From a virus, in IMG/VR virus record IMGVR_UViG_3300023440_000005, positions 1 to 62,436 of that record: a DNA stretch of 62,436 bases; one strand, written 5' to 3'. The translations under genes were made by a program, and so were the position numbers. Below are positions 32,880-42,087 of the stretch, piece by piece. Under the pieces are notes generated by a model. The model saw only the letters and a program-made list of their open reading frames with translations. It was not told the origin of the DNA and made no database searches. Position 1 is the first letter of the stretch. The number at the start of each line of letters is the position of its first letter.

Positions 32880-33411
32880 TAAGTAAGGTTTCTTCCTTAA
32901 CGTAAATATCTGATATTTAGTTGTCAGTTAATACTCTCCTAGTTAATATAAAAAAGTGTAATCTTAGAGATGCTTAAAATCTAACTAGAGTAGTCATATT
33001 AGGATATAAATTACTATAGGACTGTTTCAGTATTTCATATTTTCTTGGGAAAATATTCCATCCGGTTAAAAACACTGGGTAGCTAGTATCATTATTTGTA
33101 AAATACTAGCCCGCAAGGTAATTTAGCATCCTGTGAAAAAACGTGGGGCTCCGCCCCCCTCCAGTACCCGTTTTTCTAGTAGCCTCCCTCGTCTTTGACT
33201 CGTGTTTCTTTTTTTAACCCTTTCACTCGCTTCGCTCACAGTTTTCCCATTATATATTTCACACTCAGGTCCCTGCATAATATATACATAATATAATTAT
33301 TTTTTTTCATTCAATGTCAGATAGAAAATGTATATATGACCTAGATAAGACGTTAATAGATTATAATAGACTAGTTAATATAATGGGACTTATACTATTG
33401 GAGATAAATAC
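32880..33411. other. Long intergenic region of unusual composition
   Basis: About 530 nt with no convincing gene, between divergent units. The central part (33134-33250) is far richer in G+C than the rest of the window. It contains GTGGGGCTCCGCCCCCCTCC and the repeat-like CACTCGCTTCGCTCACAG, followed by a long AT-rich stretch with T-runs (33280-33310). A 49-codon plus-strand frame begins at 33314 (MSDRKCIYDLDKTLIDY) but lacks a ribosome site and runs into the next gene. Candidates are an origin, a packaging or recombination site, or a scar of lost genes. Confidence 0.5.
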
Positions 33412-33897
33412 ATGCCTATTTTTAAACTTAACGATATTAAGAGTGGTGGTAAAAACGAAGTAGAGGGAGATGATGTTGATGGTAAAAACGAAGTAGAGGG
33501 AGATGATGTTGATGGTAAAGAAAAGGGTGAGGTGGATAAGTCTGTTAAGCTGGTTAAGTTAGAAGGGTCATTGAGCTCTATATATACGGAAGCTCTACTT
33601 AAAGAATATTCATTAGAGGGACTATCAGCTTCAGGAATGGTTGATAATGATTATGATGACGTTAAAGTAGATAAAAGTTACCTTTATGCTACTAGTGGTG
33701 ATGATTTATCGATAGCAGATGCTAATATGATTATAAAAGATATTAGTGCTACTTTAGATGAAGACTATGATAAAAGAACTATCAGTATCTCTAAGGTTAA
33801 AAGAACCACTCCTGCATTACAGTTAGTAGATGACTATGCTAGAGATATTGGGTTTGACGTTGTATATGGAGATCGTAAAATGAGCACCATGATATGA
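33412..33897 (+). CDS. Hypothetical acidic protein with short N-terminal repeat
   Basis: 161-aa acidic protein, unknown function. Residues 12-34 contain two exact copies of GKNEVEGDDVD, followed by a degenerate third start (GKEKGEVD), so the N-terminal 45 residues are probably disordered. The C-terminal part (residues 95-161) is predicted globular. GGAGAT ribosome site; overlaps the next gene by 4 nt (ATGA). It begins the plus-strand block that includes dCMP deaminase and terminase. Confidence 0.65.
   Translation: MPIFKLNDIKSGGKNEVEGDDVDGKNEVEGDDVDGKEKGEVDKSVKLVKLEGSLSSIYTEALLKEYSLEGLSASGMVDNDYDDVKVDKSYLYATSGDDLSIADANMIIKDISATLDEDYDKRTISISKVKRTTPALQLVDDYARDIGFDVVYGDRKMSTMI
33448..33513 (+). 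repeat. Two exact 33-bp tandem repeats
   Basis: Two identical 33-bp units beginning GGTAAAAACGAAGTAGAGGG sit head to tail in frame, each adding 11 acidic residues to the encoded protein. Exact identity means recent duplication. Confidence 0.92.
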
Positions 33898-35117
33898 TTA
33901 CTATTAAAATGGTACTTGACCCATTCTTTAAAGATGTCAAGTTTAATAAAAGTCTGGGTAAAAAATTTAGTAGGTATATATTAGATTATACACATAGTGA
34001 TAAGGGTAACTTGGAGTTCTTTAGTAGTAACTTATTAGGGATACATCCAGCTAGGTATACAGATAGACAGATACTTATGCTATTCAGTGATATATTAGAT
34101 GTTGATTTTCTAGATATAAAGGATGGGCTGACCACTGTTGATGAGATTAATCAAAACTTTAAGATATCTAGTGATGTATTTAATATAGTTATTGTATATT
34201 GCACACATAGATTTCTCACATCGTCTCTTTTAAAAGATAGGGAACGGATAGAGTATGCTAAAATCACTATAAGTATATTCTACTATAGAACCCTAGCTGT
34301 ATTAGTAGCCCATGGGTTTAAATTCAACGCTAATAAAGCTATAGTAGAGGCTGCTTATTCTAACCTTAATAATAAATACCTTATCAAGAAACTAGGTAGT
34401 TGGAATAAGGTTGTACAGTATAGGGTCGATAATATCATAGATGGTAAAAGTAAACATTTTAGAACTCTTACTAACTTCGATGATGATAGTCGAATTCTAT
34501 ACATAATAACTGATAGTCAGGGTTCTATTAAAACCCTTTTCCAAAGTTATTATAGTGAGATAGTTAAAGCTAAGGATAATAATGAGATGTTAATATCAGC
34601 TAGTAATACCATCGATGATGTCGATGGAAATGAGATATTACGTGATAAGGTAGGGGGTGTAGAGAGTGACATCTTGAAACTACTACATCTCATACCTGAA
34701 GAACGGGCTTTCATTAGGGTTGAATTATTATCTGTTATAGGAGATCTCAATAAGAATGCTAACATAACTACTGTAAGAGAGTTCCTAGTTTGGATATCAA
34801 CTAATTATAGTAGTGGTTATGGTAGTAAGATAGAGGAGTTTATACGAGGTATATTAGTATACTCTAATGAGTATCTTACTACTCAAAGATCTGATATTAA
34901 ATTTAATGATCTATCTACTATGCTAATAACACTACGAAATGTACTAGTATCTAGTCGTAATCAAGATGTTCTATTTTTAAATAATAAGAAGTTATATGAC
35001 AAATTAATTAAGGGGTCTAAAATCAAAATAAATAATAAAAATATATATTCAGCTAATCGTACCTCGGTAGCATTATATATAATACTACTAAATTTCATGG
35101 TGAATAAAAGTGTCTAA
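33894..35117 (+). CDS. Hypothetical 407-aa protein upstream of dCMP deaminase
   Basis: Helical protein of unknown function with no motif I recognise. It has hydrophobic helices (FNIVIVYCTHRFLTSSLL; FYYRTLAVLVAHGF) that look buried rather than membrane-spanning. It overlaps the gene before it by 4 nt and the deaminase after it by 8 nt, so all three are one unit. It could be a virion protein, given the nearby terminase, but this is not shown. Confidence 0.65.
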   Translation: MITIKMVLDPFFKDVKFNKSLGKKFSRYILDYTHSDKGNLEFFSSNLLGIHPARYTDRQILMLFSDILDVDFLDIKDGLTTVDEINQNFKISSDVFNIVIVYCTHRFLTSSLLKDRERIEYAKITISIFYYRTLAVLVAHGFKFNANKAIVEAAYSNLNNKYLIKKLGSWNKVVQYRVDNIIDGKSKHFRTLTNFDDDSRILYIITDSQGSIKTLFQSYYSEIVKAKDNNEMLISASNTIDDVDGNEILRDKVGGVESDILKLLHLIPEERAFIRVELLSVIGDLNKNANITTVREFLVWISTNYSSGYGSKIEEFIRGILVYSNEYLTTQRSDIKFNDLSTMLITLRNVLVSSRNQDVLFLNNKKLYDKLIKGSKIKINNKNIYSANRTSVALYIILLNFMVNKSV

Positions 35118-35592
35118 CAAAATACTACAATTATATTATTCTTGGAAGTATCGTAAGTACTTAAAACTTATGCCTATTTTAGAGGCCTATGCAGATACCT
35201 TCAGTAAAAGTCATACAACTAAGGTTGGCGCTTATATAGTAAATAGTGATCTTAATGTTATATCTCACGGGTATAATGGGGCTCCTAGAGGATGTAGTGC
35301 AGATGAGGTTGGTGATGCCAGGAGTAAAGGTCAGGATAAGCTTAAATGGGTTGTTCATGCCGAGGTTAATAGTATAACTAATATGGTCAGATTAGGTAGT
35401 AGCGCATTAGATACTACTATATTAACCACACATTACCCCTGTTTAGATTGTGCTAAAATTATAACTCAAGTTGGTATATCTGCGGTTATAACCTATAAAC
35501 CTACTGGTAAATTTGCTATTAAATGGGGTGAAAGTATAATTGAGTCTAGAAAGCTTTTTAAAGAAGTGGGTATCGTAGTAGTAGAAATATAA
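35110..35592 (+). CDS. Deoxycytidylate (dCMP) deaminase
   Basis: 160-aa zinc-dependent deaminase that turns dCMP into dUMP, feeding dTMP synthesis. Seen: the N-terminal substrate segment SKSHTTKVGAYIV, YNGAPRGC, the catalytic HAE (HAEVNS near residue 85) and the zinc pair PCLDC near residue 110. The start is a GTG overlapping the previous gene; a downstream ATG at residue 22 would remove part of the first helix. Together with the thymidylate kinase at 49986-50621 it supplies thymidine nucleotides. Confidence 0.92.
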   Translation: MSNKILQLYYSWKYRKYLKLMPILEAYADTFSKSHTTKVGAYIVNSDLNVISHGYNGAPRGCSADEVGDARSKGQDKLKWVVHAEVNSITNMVRLGSSALDTTILTTHYPCLDCAKIITQVGISAVITYKPTGKFAIKWGESIIESRKLFKEVGIVVVEI

Positions 35593-35597
35593 ATAAC

Positions 35598-35639
35598 ATC
35601 TATATGCCACACTACCTATAGGTAGTGTGGCATATAGAT
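35598..35639. terminator. Palindromic terminator before the terminase gene
   Basis: A 42-nt perfect inverted repeat (arm begins ATCTATATGCCACACTACC) starts 6 nt after the deaminase stop. No T-tract. Confidence 0.65.
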
Positions 35640-35717
35640 ATAACTCAATAACTAACCTATATTGTAAAAAGAGATTGGTGGGTATATGATATAACTACAC
35701 TTACTATAGGTTAACTT

Positions 35718-37856
35718 ATGACTATACTTTTCAAAAATGACTGGAACAGCTATCCTAATGCCATTATAGATGCTACTACTACAAATCAATCATTTATAGA
35801 TATGGCTAGCAAGTATAAGATGATGGGGATAGATAATCACACGTTTCCATTACAATTACATAACCCTGATTTAAAGGGGGTTAACCCATTTGATCCAGAC
35901 CTAACACAAGAGCTTAAAATATTAATAGCTGTAGAATGTAAGAATAATTTTTTTTATTACATTAGGGAATGTGTAAGGGTTCCTGGTGGAGCGTATGATG
36001 ATCCGATAAAGTTTAAAGCTAATCGTGGTAATATGGCTTTGTTTTGGGTATTTTTCAATCACTGTACGTTATTTCTAATACAACCTAGACAAACCGGTAA
36101 AAGCTTTTCTACTGATGTGTTAATGAGGTACTTACTTAATATAAGATGTACTAACACCCAAATAAACTTACTTACTAAGGATGATAAGTTAAGAGCCGCC
36201 AACTTAGAGAGACTTAAAAATTTAGAATTAGAACTACCTATTTATTTACAACAGAGGGTTAGGACTGATCTAGCTAATAGTGAAGAGTTAACTATAAAAT
36301 CACTAGGTAATAAATATATAGGCCACCTACCTAATAGATCTCCTAAACTAGCTGCTAATGTAGGACGTGGTTTAACGTCTCCTATATTTCAAATAGATGA
36401 AGCTGCATATTTTTATAATATTAAATTAACGCTCCCTGCAGCCCTTGCTGCTGGAACTGCAGCAAGGGAAATGGCCTTACGTAAGAACGAACCGTATGGT
36501 ACAATCTTAACATCTACCGCAGGTAAAAAGGATGATAGTGATGGAAGTTACGCTTACAATATTATTTCAGATGCAATGATTTGGACTGAACGACTATTGG
36601 ATAGTTCTGATATAGTTAAGCTACATGACACTATAAGGACTAATAGTCCCAAAGGCACATTAAGACTAAACTGCACATTCAGCCACACACAACTTGGATA
36701 TAGTGATGTTTGGTTACTAGATGCTTTAGAGAGTTCCATGTCACAGGGTGAGGAAGCAGATAGAGATTTTTTTAATAGATGGACATCAGGTAGTCAATCA
36801 TCACCACTATCGGTAGCACAATCTGAAAAAATAAGATCATCAGAAGTTCTAGATTCATATCCATATATGATGGATTCATATAACTATGTAACTAGATGTT
36901 ATGTAGAATTTATAGAGATCTACCTTAGATCTGGTAAATTTATCATGGCTATAGATACATCTGAAGCATTAGGTGGTGAAAATGATGAGATCTCATTTAT
37001 CATTAGAGATGTATATACTGGTAGTATAGTAGCAGCAGGTAACTATAATGAGACTAACCTTATAACATTTTCTGCATGGGTATTCGAATGGATTCTAAAA
37101 TTCCCTACTATAACTCTTATTATCGAGAGGAGATCTACTGGCATCATGGTTATAGATTATATTACTATGATGCTAATATCTAAAGGTATAGATCCATTTA
37201 CTAGGCTGTACAATACAATAGTTCAGAATCATTTAGATGAGCCTGCTAAGTTTAGGGAGATTAGTAAACAGAGTATGAGTATGAGTCTAGAAACAGTTAC
37301 CAAATATAAAAGATATTTTGGGTTTGCTACATCTTCTACTGGATTAACTTCCAGATCTGAATTATACGGTTCTACATTCATGAGTGCTATTAAACTAACT
37401 GGTGATAGGGTTAATGATAGTAAAACTATAGATCAGCTTTTAGGACTTATCATTAAGAATGGTCGTATAGATCATTCATCAGGTGGTCACGATGATATGG
37501 TTATAGCATGGTTATTATCATTTTGGATGTTAACACATGGTAAAGGTCTAGAGTATTATGGTATACAACCTCGTAATGTACTTAAAGATAATAGTGTGCA
37601 TAAGATTGATAATAACCCCATTGATCTATATGAAACCAGACGGGAAGAGGGTGTCAGGGTAGAGATAGAACATATTGTAGAAAAGCTTAAAAATACTAAT
37701 GATCCATTTATGCTGATTAAGCTAGAGAATAAACTTAGACATCTTTCTAGTAAACTTAATGATAGGGATCGTGATATACTTTCAGTAGATAGTCTGATTG
37801 AATTGCTTAAAGATGAACGGTCGAACTTTAAGAGTAGGTGGAAAAATAGATACTGA
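35718..37856 (+). CDS. terL: Terminase large subunit (DNA-packaging motor)
   Basis: 712-aa packaging ATPase/nuclease, equivalent to phiKZ gp25. Walker A is QPRQTGKS near residue 125; Walker B is IFQIDEAAYF near residue 224 (D-E in the usual place); the coupling motif LTSTAGK lies near residue 258. The C-terminal RNase H-like nuclease has AIDTSEALGG near residue 413, LIIERRSTG near residue 472 and HDDMVIAW near residue 593, giving the acidic metal ligands. There is no small terminase gene next to it. The gene stands alone between two palindromic terminators, with the tail sheath and tube genes after it as in phiKZ. Confidence 0.93.
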   Translation: MTILFKNDWNSYPNAIIDATTTNQSFIDMASKYKMMGIDNHTFPLQLHNPDLKGVNPFDPDLTQELKILIAVECKNNFFYYIRECVRVPGGAYDDPIKFKANRGNMALFWVFFNHCTLFLIQPRQTGKSFSTDVLMRYLLNIRCTNTQINLLTKDDKLRAANLERLKNLELELPIYLQQRVRTDLANSEELTIKSLGNKYIGHLPNRSPKLAANVGRGLTSPIFQIDEAAYFYNIKLTLPAALAAGTAAREMALRKNEPYGTILTSTAGKKDDSDGSYAYNIISDAMIWTERLLDSSDIVKLHDTIRTNSPKGTLRLNCTFSHTQLGYSDVWLLDALESSMSQGEEADRDFFNRWTSGSQSSPLSVAQSEKIRSSEVLDSYPYMMDSYNYVTRCYVEFIEIYLRSGKFIMAIDTSEALGGENDEISFIIRDVYTGSIVAAGNYNETNLITFSAWVFEWILKFPTITLIIERRSTGIMVIDYITMMLISKGIDPFTRLYNTIVQNHLDEPAKFREISKQSMSMSLETVTKYKRYFGFATSSTGLTSRSELYGSTFMSAIKLTGDRVNDSKTIDQLLGLIIKNGRIDHSSGGHDDMVIAWLLSFWMLTHGKGLEYYGIQPRNVLKDNSVHKIDNNPIDLYETRREEGVRVEIEHIVEKLKNTNDPFMLIKLENKLRHLSSKLNDRDRDILSVDSLIELLKDERSNFKSRWKNRY

Positions 37857-37902
37857 TGTATAGTCTGTAGAATTGAGTAGTTAGTAGATTTCATACTAGA
37901 CA

Positions 37903-37946
37903 TATAGTGCTAGGTCAGTCCTTATAAGGACTGACCTAGCACTATA
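37903..37946. terminator. Perfect palindromic bidirectional terminator
   Basis: A 44-nt perfect inverted repeat (arm begins TATAGTGCTAGGTCAGTCC) lies between the convergent ends of terminase and the 326-aa gene. Confidence 0.75.
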
Positions 37947-37956
37947 GGGATATCTT

Positions 37957-38937
37957 TTAAACTAAGGTAAAATCTAAATCATCTAACGACTCCGTTGATA
38001 TATTAGACGTAGACTCATCTATTAAACCTTTAAATGATTTTACAAATTCATCACCTTTATTACGCCTACCTAATAGATCCGTAAACTTTGCAATTGTGCT
38101 ATTTTTATAATTACGTTCGGTTAAAGCTGTAAATACCAGAGCCATCCATGTAGGCGGTAGTTCCAGTGCTACACCTAGAATATCTTTAGAGTTATTACCA
38201 AACCAACTATTACGTATAAGTGTTAGTAATATAGTTAGATCAAAACCCTTTAGACGTAACGATCCTGTTATCTCAGGCAACGCTTTAGCAAAAAGATCAA
38301 TACTATAGATGTCTTCCATTTGGTCTACTATCTTAAAAACTAAGTCACTATTCACTTTCGTAGTCTTTATGGTATGAGCAACTATCATCTGTTTATCATT
38401 TTCACTTAGAGATTTACCTTCTAAGAATAAGGATTGGTAGAATATATTAGATGCTACAGTTAGTGATTCTTTAGCATTAAAGTCTAACACATATGCTTTA
38501 GCTATAACGTCTGATAACCAAGCTGAATATATAATACCTGCAAATGGTAATGTTAGTTTTAACTCACCTATATTACCTGCAAGCCATTGTAAGTTTAAGA
38601 TCGATCGAGCTTTGATGAAGTTATATTCGGTAACATTTCTAATACTCTTACTTATATTACCAATATCAACAGCACCTTTAACGACTAGTCTAAGATCTGT
38701 AGCTAGAAATTTCTTTTCACCGTCAGTAAATGACATAGGGTGGTTGAATACTTTTACATCACTTTCAGCCGGTCCATAGTTGGTTAAGTAAATTGGTACT
38801 ATCCCATCCATACTGATAACGTTTAGATTAACGGTATCTAAGGATGAAATAATAACAGCTTTTTTTATAGCTAGTTTAATATCATCAATATCATAAATAC
38901 TACCTAGTGTAGTATGATAACTATCTTTATAAATCAT
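37957..38937 (-). CDS. Conserved hypothetical protein between terminase and tail sheath
   Basis: 326-aa protein, mainly helical, no membrane segment, with an acidic serine-rich C terminus (ESTSNISTESLDDLDF). In phiKZ the genes between gp25 (terminase) and gp29 (sheath) encode proteins of this kind, several of them virion-associated. Here it is read against both neighbours and divergent from the sheath gene. Specific role unknown. Confidence 0.65.
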   Translation of the reverse strand: MIYKDSYHTTLGSIYDIDDIKLAIKKAVIISSLDTVNLNVISMDGIVPIYLTNYGPAESDVKVFNHPMSFTDGEKKFLATDLRLVVKGAVDIGNISKSIRNVTEYNFIKARSILNLQWLAGNIGELKLTLPFAGIIYSAWLSDVIAKAYVLDFNAKESLTVASNIFYQSLFLEGKSLSENDKQMIVAHTIKTTKVNSDLVFKIVDQMEDIYSIDLFAKALPEITGSLRLKGFDLTILLTLIRNSWFGNNSKDILGVALELPPTWMALVFTALTERNYKNSTIAKFTDLLGRRNKGDEFVKSFKGLIDESTSNISTESLDDLDFTLV

Positions 38938-38967
38938 TTTTTTTCACCTAATTGAGGGAAGTAAGAT

Positions 38968-41079
38968 ATGGCTAATCAAATTGTTAATGCCGCCCCTATG
39001 ACTATAGATAGAGGTACTCAAGATTTAAGTACCCGTCTGGTCCCAAGAACGCCCGAGGCTATTCCACAACATTTACCTAAATTCTTTTTATTCACAGAAA
39101 AAGGACCTTCAGAACCTCAGTTAGTAGTAGGGGCTGAAAGAGATAAGGTTTTCGGATCTAAGACATTTGACCCATTAGGAAAGTATTCTAACCATAGTAC
39201 TGTATATGCTAATTTAGCTAATGCTAATGCTAATGCATGTATGATACAACGGGTAATACCTACTGATGCTGGTCCTGAAGGTAATATGATTCTATGGTTA
39301 GATGTGTTAGAATCAGATGTAGATACATATGCTAGAGATGCTTCTGGTAAAATTATTTTAGATGCTTTGGGGTTACCTACCATAACTGGTACTATCATCG
39401 GTTATAAGTTTAAATGGGTTCTAACTAGTAATAGTACGACTGTTACAGCTCAAGCATTTGGTACATTAGCTAGCATGGCGGGAGATCAAACTGGGGTAAT
39501 TACTACATTAAGTGCTACTGGGACACCTGTGATAACACCATCCCAGTCTATTAGATATCCTATAATGGAAATCAAAGCAGCTAATGTTGGTGAATATGGT
39601 AACCGTATTGGTATACGTTTAAGCGCCCCTACCATAGATTCACTAAGTCAGATGCCTACTAAGTTAATGGCTAATGAGAAGGTATATCCTTATCATATCA
39701 GCGTAATTAAAAGACCTGACTTGAATACTACGCCTCATTTAGTGAAAACTCTATTTGGTGAAAGTTTTACCACTGTTACATTTAAACCAGATAGCTTTGA
39801 CCCTTTAACTAGTAAACCACTGTTTATAGGCGATACATTTATAGACGCATATCAAAATATATCAGATCCAAGATATGCTAAAGTTTATGGTGATTTTGGA
39901 ACTACTTTTATATATAATAATAATATTTCCACTATACTAAATAATTTTCATACTAAAGAATCTCTATATTTAACAGCATTTAGTGATATAACTACAAATA
40001 TTGATAGCAAATATCTAATTAACCTAGTATCAGGAGTATCCTCTTTTAATTCGCCATATGAGTCATTACAAATGGTGTCAGATTCAAATAGTGTATTATT
40101 TTCTGAATTTACCAATGTTTATGCAGCTGGCGGTAGTGATGGTACTATTAATAATACTATACACGCTGATTTAGTTACAGCTGAGATGGCTAGATATTTA
40201 GATGCTAATGATAGTATCCAAGATATTGCAGTGAATGTAGAGTCCATCGTTTACGATACTGGATTCCCATTAGCCACTAAATATGCATTGATTAATGCTA
40301 TTGGTATACGTAAAGATATGTTTGTAGTATTGGGAGTACATGAAGTAGATAGTCCCATATTGACTGCTAGTGAAGAACATAGTCTAGCTATCGCATTACG
40401 TACTAGATTACAATCCTTTCCAGAATCTGATTATTTTGGTACTCCAGTTATGCGTGGTATGATAGTTGGTAGATCTGGTAAGATACGTAATAACGTATAT
40501 ACAAAGAATCTCCCATTAACAGCCGAAGTATTAGTTAAATCAGCTATCTATATGGGATCTAGTAATGGTCGGTGGAAAAATGGTAGTCATTTTGATGGGG
40601 CACCAGGGAGTATAATTGATAGTATGTATGATATCAATATCACATGGGTTCCTACTGATATACGTAATCGTAATTGGGATGTTGGTCTAAATTGGGTACA
40701 AGCATATGATCGCACCTCGTATTTCTTCCCAGCTCTTAAAACTATCTATAATAACGACACTTCAGTATTAAATAGTTATTTGACCGCATTAGCTATAGGA
40801 CAGTTGAATAAAATCTCACATAGCGCATGGAGAGAGTTTTCGGGGGTAGCCCATTTGACTAATGGGCAGTTGGTATCTAGAGTTAATGATTTCGTTTCTA
40901 ATGCAGTAAAAGATATCTTCGATGGTAGATTTGTTATTCAGCCGAATGCATACTTTTCTGATTTAGATATCACTAGAGGGTATAGTTGGACATTACCCAT
41001 TCGCATATATGCTGCTAATATGAAGACTGTTATGACAACTTACGTCCAAGCCTATAGACTTGATACACTTCAACCTTAG
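38968..41079 (+). CDS. Contractile tail sheath protein
   Basis: 703-aa homologue of the phiKZ tail sheath (gp29, about 695 aa). The N-terminal part has the LVPRTPEAIPQHLPKFFLFT strand exchanged between subunits. There are inserted outer domains in the middle (residues 120-330). A C-terminal region resembles the conserved sheath core (VYTKNLPLTAEVLVKSAIYMG near residue 510; WELR-like closing strands at the end). Just downstream lies the tail tube gene, which fixes the assignment. It forms the contractile outer cylinder of the myovirus tail. Confidence 0.88.
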   Translation: MANQIVNAAPMTIDRGTQDLSTRLVPRTPEAIPQHLPKFFLFTEKGPSEPQLVVGAERDKVFGSKTFDPLGKYSNHSTVYANLANANANACMIQRVIPTDAGPEGNMILWLDVLESDVDTYARDASGKIILDALGLPTITGTIIGYKFKWVLTSNSTTVTAQAFGTLASMAGDQTGVITTLSATGTPVITPSQSIRYPIMEIKAANVGEYGNRIGIRLSAPTIDSLSQMPTKLMANEKVYPYHISVIKRPDLNTTPHLVKTLFGESFTTVTFKPDSFDPLTSKPLFIGDTFIDAYQNISDPRYAKVYGDFGTTFIYNNNISTILNNFHTKESLYLTAFSDITTNIDSKYLINLVSGVSSFNSPYESLQMVSDSNSVLFSEFTNVYAAGGSDGTINNTIHADLVTAEMARYLDANDSIQDIAVNVESIVYDTGFPLATKYALINAIGIRKDMFVVLGVHEVDSPILTASEEHSLAIALRTRLQSFPESDYFGTPVMRGMIVGRSGKIRNNVYTKNLPLTAEVLVKSAIYMGSSNGRWKNGSHFDGAPGSIIDSMYDINITWVPTDIRNRNWDVGLNWVQAYDRTSYFFPALKTIYNNDTSVLNSYLTALAIGQLNKISHSAWREFSGVAHLTNGQLVSRVNDFVSNAVKDIFDGRFVIQPNAYFSDLDITRGYSWTLPIRIYAANMKTVMTTYVQAYRLDTLQP

Positions 41080-41087
41080 TTTAATAT

Positions 41088-41125
41088 GTAAGGGGTTAGT
41101 GTTAGCTAATCCCTTTATTCCTTTT
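41088..41125 (+). terminator. Hairpin after the sheath gene
   Basis: An imperfect stem (AAGGGGTTAG with CTAATCCCTT) is followed by a T-rich stretch on the plus strand, between sheath and tube. It may lower but not abolish read-through into the tube gene. Confidence 0.6.
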
Positions 41126-41156
41126 ATTTAAAATTATAAATCTTTAGGAGTCAGAA

Positions 41157-42020
41157 ATGGCAAAATCCACAGAAACTCTATTAGACCAGAAGGCGTTTGG
41201 TAGAGGTACTCAAGCCCCGATGGTAGATCCTTCAAAAGGGGGTCAGTTTGGGTGGTCTAATAACATTGGAGCATTCGTATCTAATGCTGCATATGTTAGA
41301 CGTAATCTAGTATGTATACTACTAGAAGCACCACTTTTCTTTTCTAGTATGCCAGAATCTGAAAAGTGGGTAGCTACTTTAAAATCGCTAGTTGAATTAC
41401 ACGCTAAAACTGTAGATGGGTTTAATGCAGGATTATCTGTAGAATTTAATGATCATGCTGTAGGCGGAGCTGGCGAGTTACAAGATGAGGTAGTCAACGT
41501 AACTAGGGCACGTACTGAGCCTGTATTTACATTTGATGAAAAGTTCGGTAGACCTATACAAACATTCTTAGAAAACTGGATAGTTTATGGTATGATGGAT
41601 CCAGATACTAAGTATGCTATGGTTAATACTTTAAGCGGGACTAAAGTTGATAATATGTTACCTGATCAATATACTGGTACAATTTTAGCATTTGAAGCTG
41701 ATCCTAGTTTCCGCTGGATTACTAAAAGTTGGGTAACTACAAACTTTATGCCTAAATCCAATGGGGATGTTATAGGTAAGAGGGATCTTACTTCACCCTC
41801 TGAAACATTGGAGTTATCTATAGAGTTTACTGGAGTATCTACCAGTTCTTTAGGCACTAATATATTTGCACAGAAGATACTAGATAATATTAATTTAACT
41901 AATGCTAATCCTAATTTAAAACCATCATTTATACAAAGTATTAGTGATGATGTACAAGCTGTTACTACTGGATTTAAATCTGGTTTAGAAGGTTTAGGAT
42001 CAAAAGCGGTTAAAGTATAA
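41157..42020 (+). CDS. Tail tube protein
   Basis: 287-aa homologue of the phiKZ inner tail tube (gp30): right size, directly after the sheath, good AGGAG ribosome site. Seen: a conserved N-terminal segment (GWSNNIGAFVSNAAYVRRN), a beta-rich core, and PVFTFDEKFGRPIQTFLENWI near residues 120-140, typical of tube proteins of this group. Polymerises as hexamers to form the DNA channel inside the sheath. Confidence 0.85.
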   Translation: MAKSTETLLDQKAFGRGTQAPMVDPSKGGQFGWSNNIGAFVSNAAYVRRNLVCILLEAPLFFSSMPESEKWVATLKSLVELHAKTVDGFNAGLSVEFNDHAVGGAGELQDEVVNVTRARTEPVFTFDEKFGRPIQTFLENWIVYGMMDPDTKYAMVNTLSGTKVDNMLPDQYTGTILAFEADPSFRWITKSWVTTNFMPKSNGDVIGKRDLTSPSETLELSIEFTGVSTSSLGTNIFAQKILDNINLTNANPNLKPSFIQSISDDVQAVTTGFKSGLEGLGSKAVKV

Positions 42021-42028
42021 TCTTAGAG

Positions 42029-42058
42029 TCTACGTAAGCACCTAGGTGCTTACGTAGA
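42029..42058 (+). terminator. Perfect palindrome after the tube gene
   Basis: A 30-nt perfect inverted repeat (arm TCTACGTAAGCACCT) lies 9 nt after the tube stop. No T-tract; probable terminator. Confidence 0.6.
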
Positions 42059-42087
42059 TAATTTACATTTATTAAGAGGATGGGTGA

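Noticed and set aside
33314-33463. Plus-strand 49-codon frame MSDRKCIYDLDKTLIDY..., resembling the start of a HAD phosphatase
   Set aside because: No ribosome site, runs out of frame through the start of the next gene, and the rest lacks HAD motifs. Kept only as a possible gene remnant.
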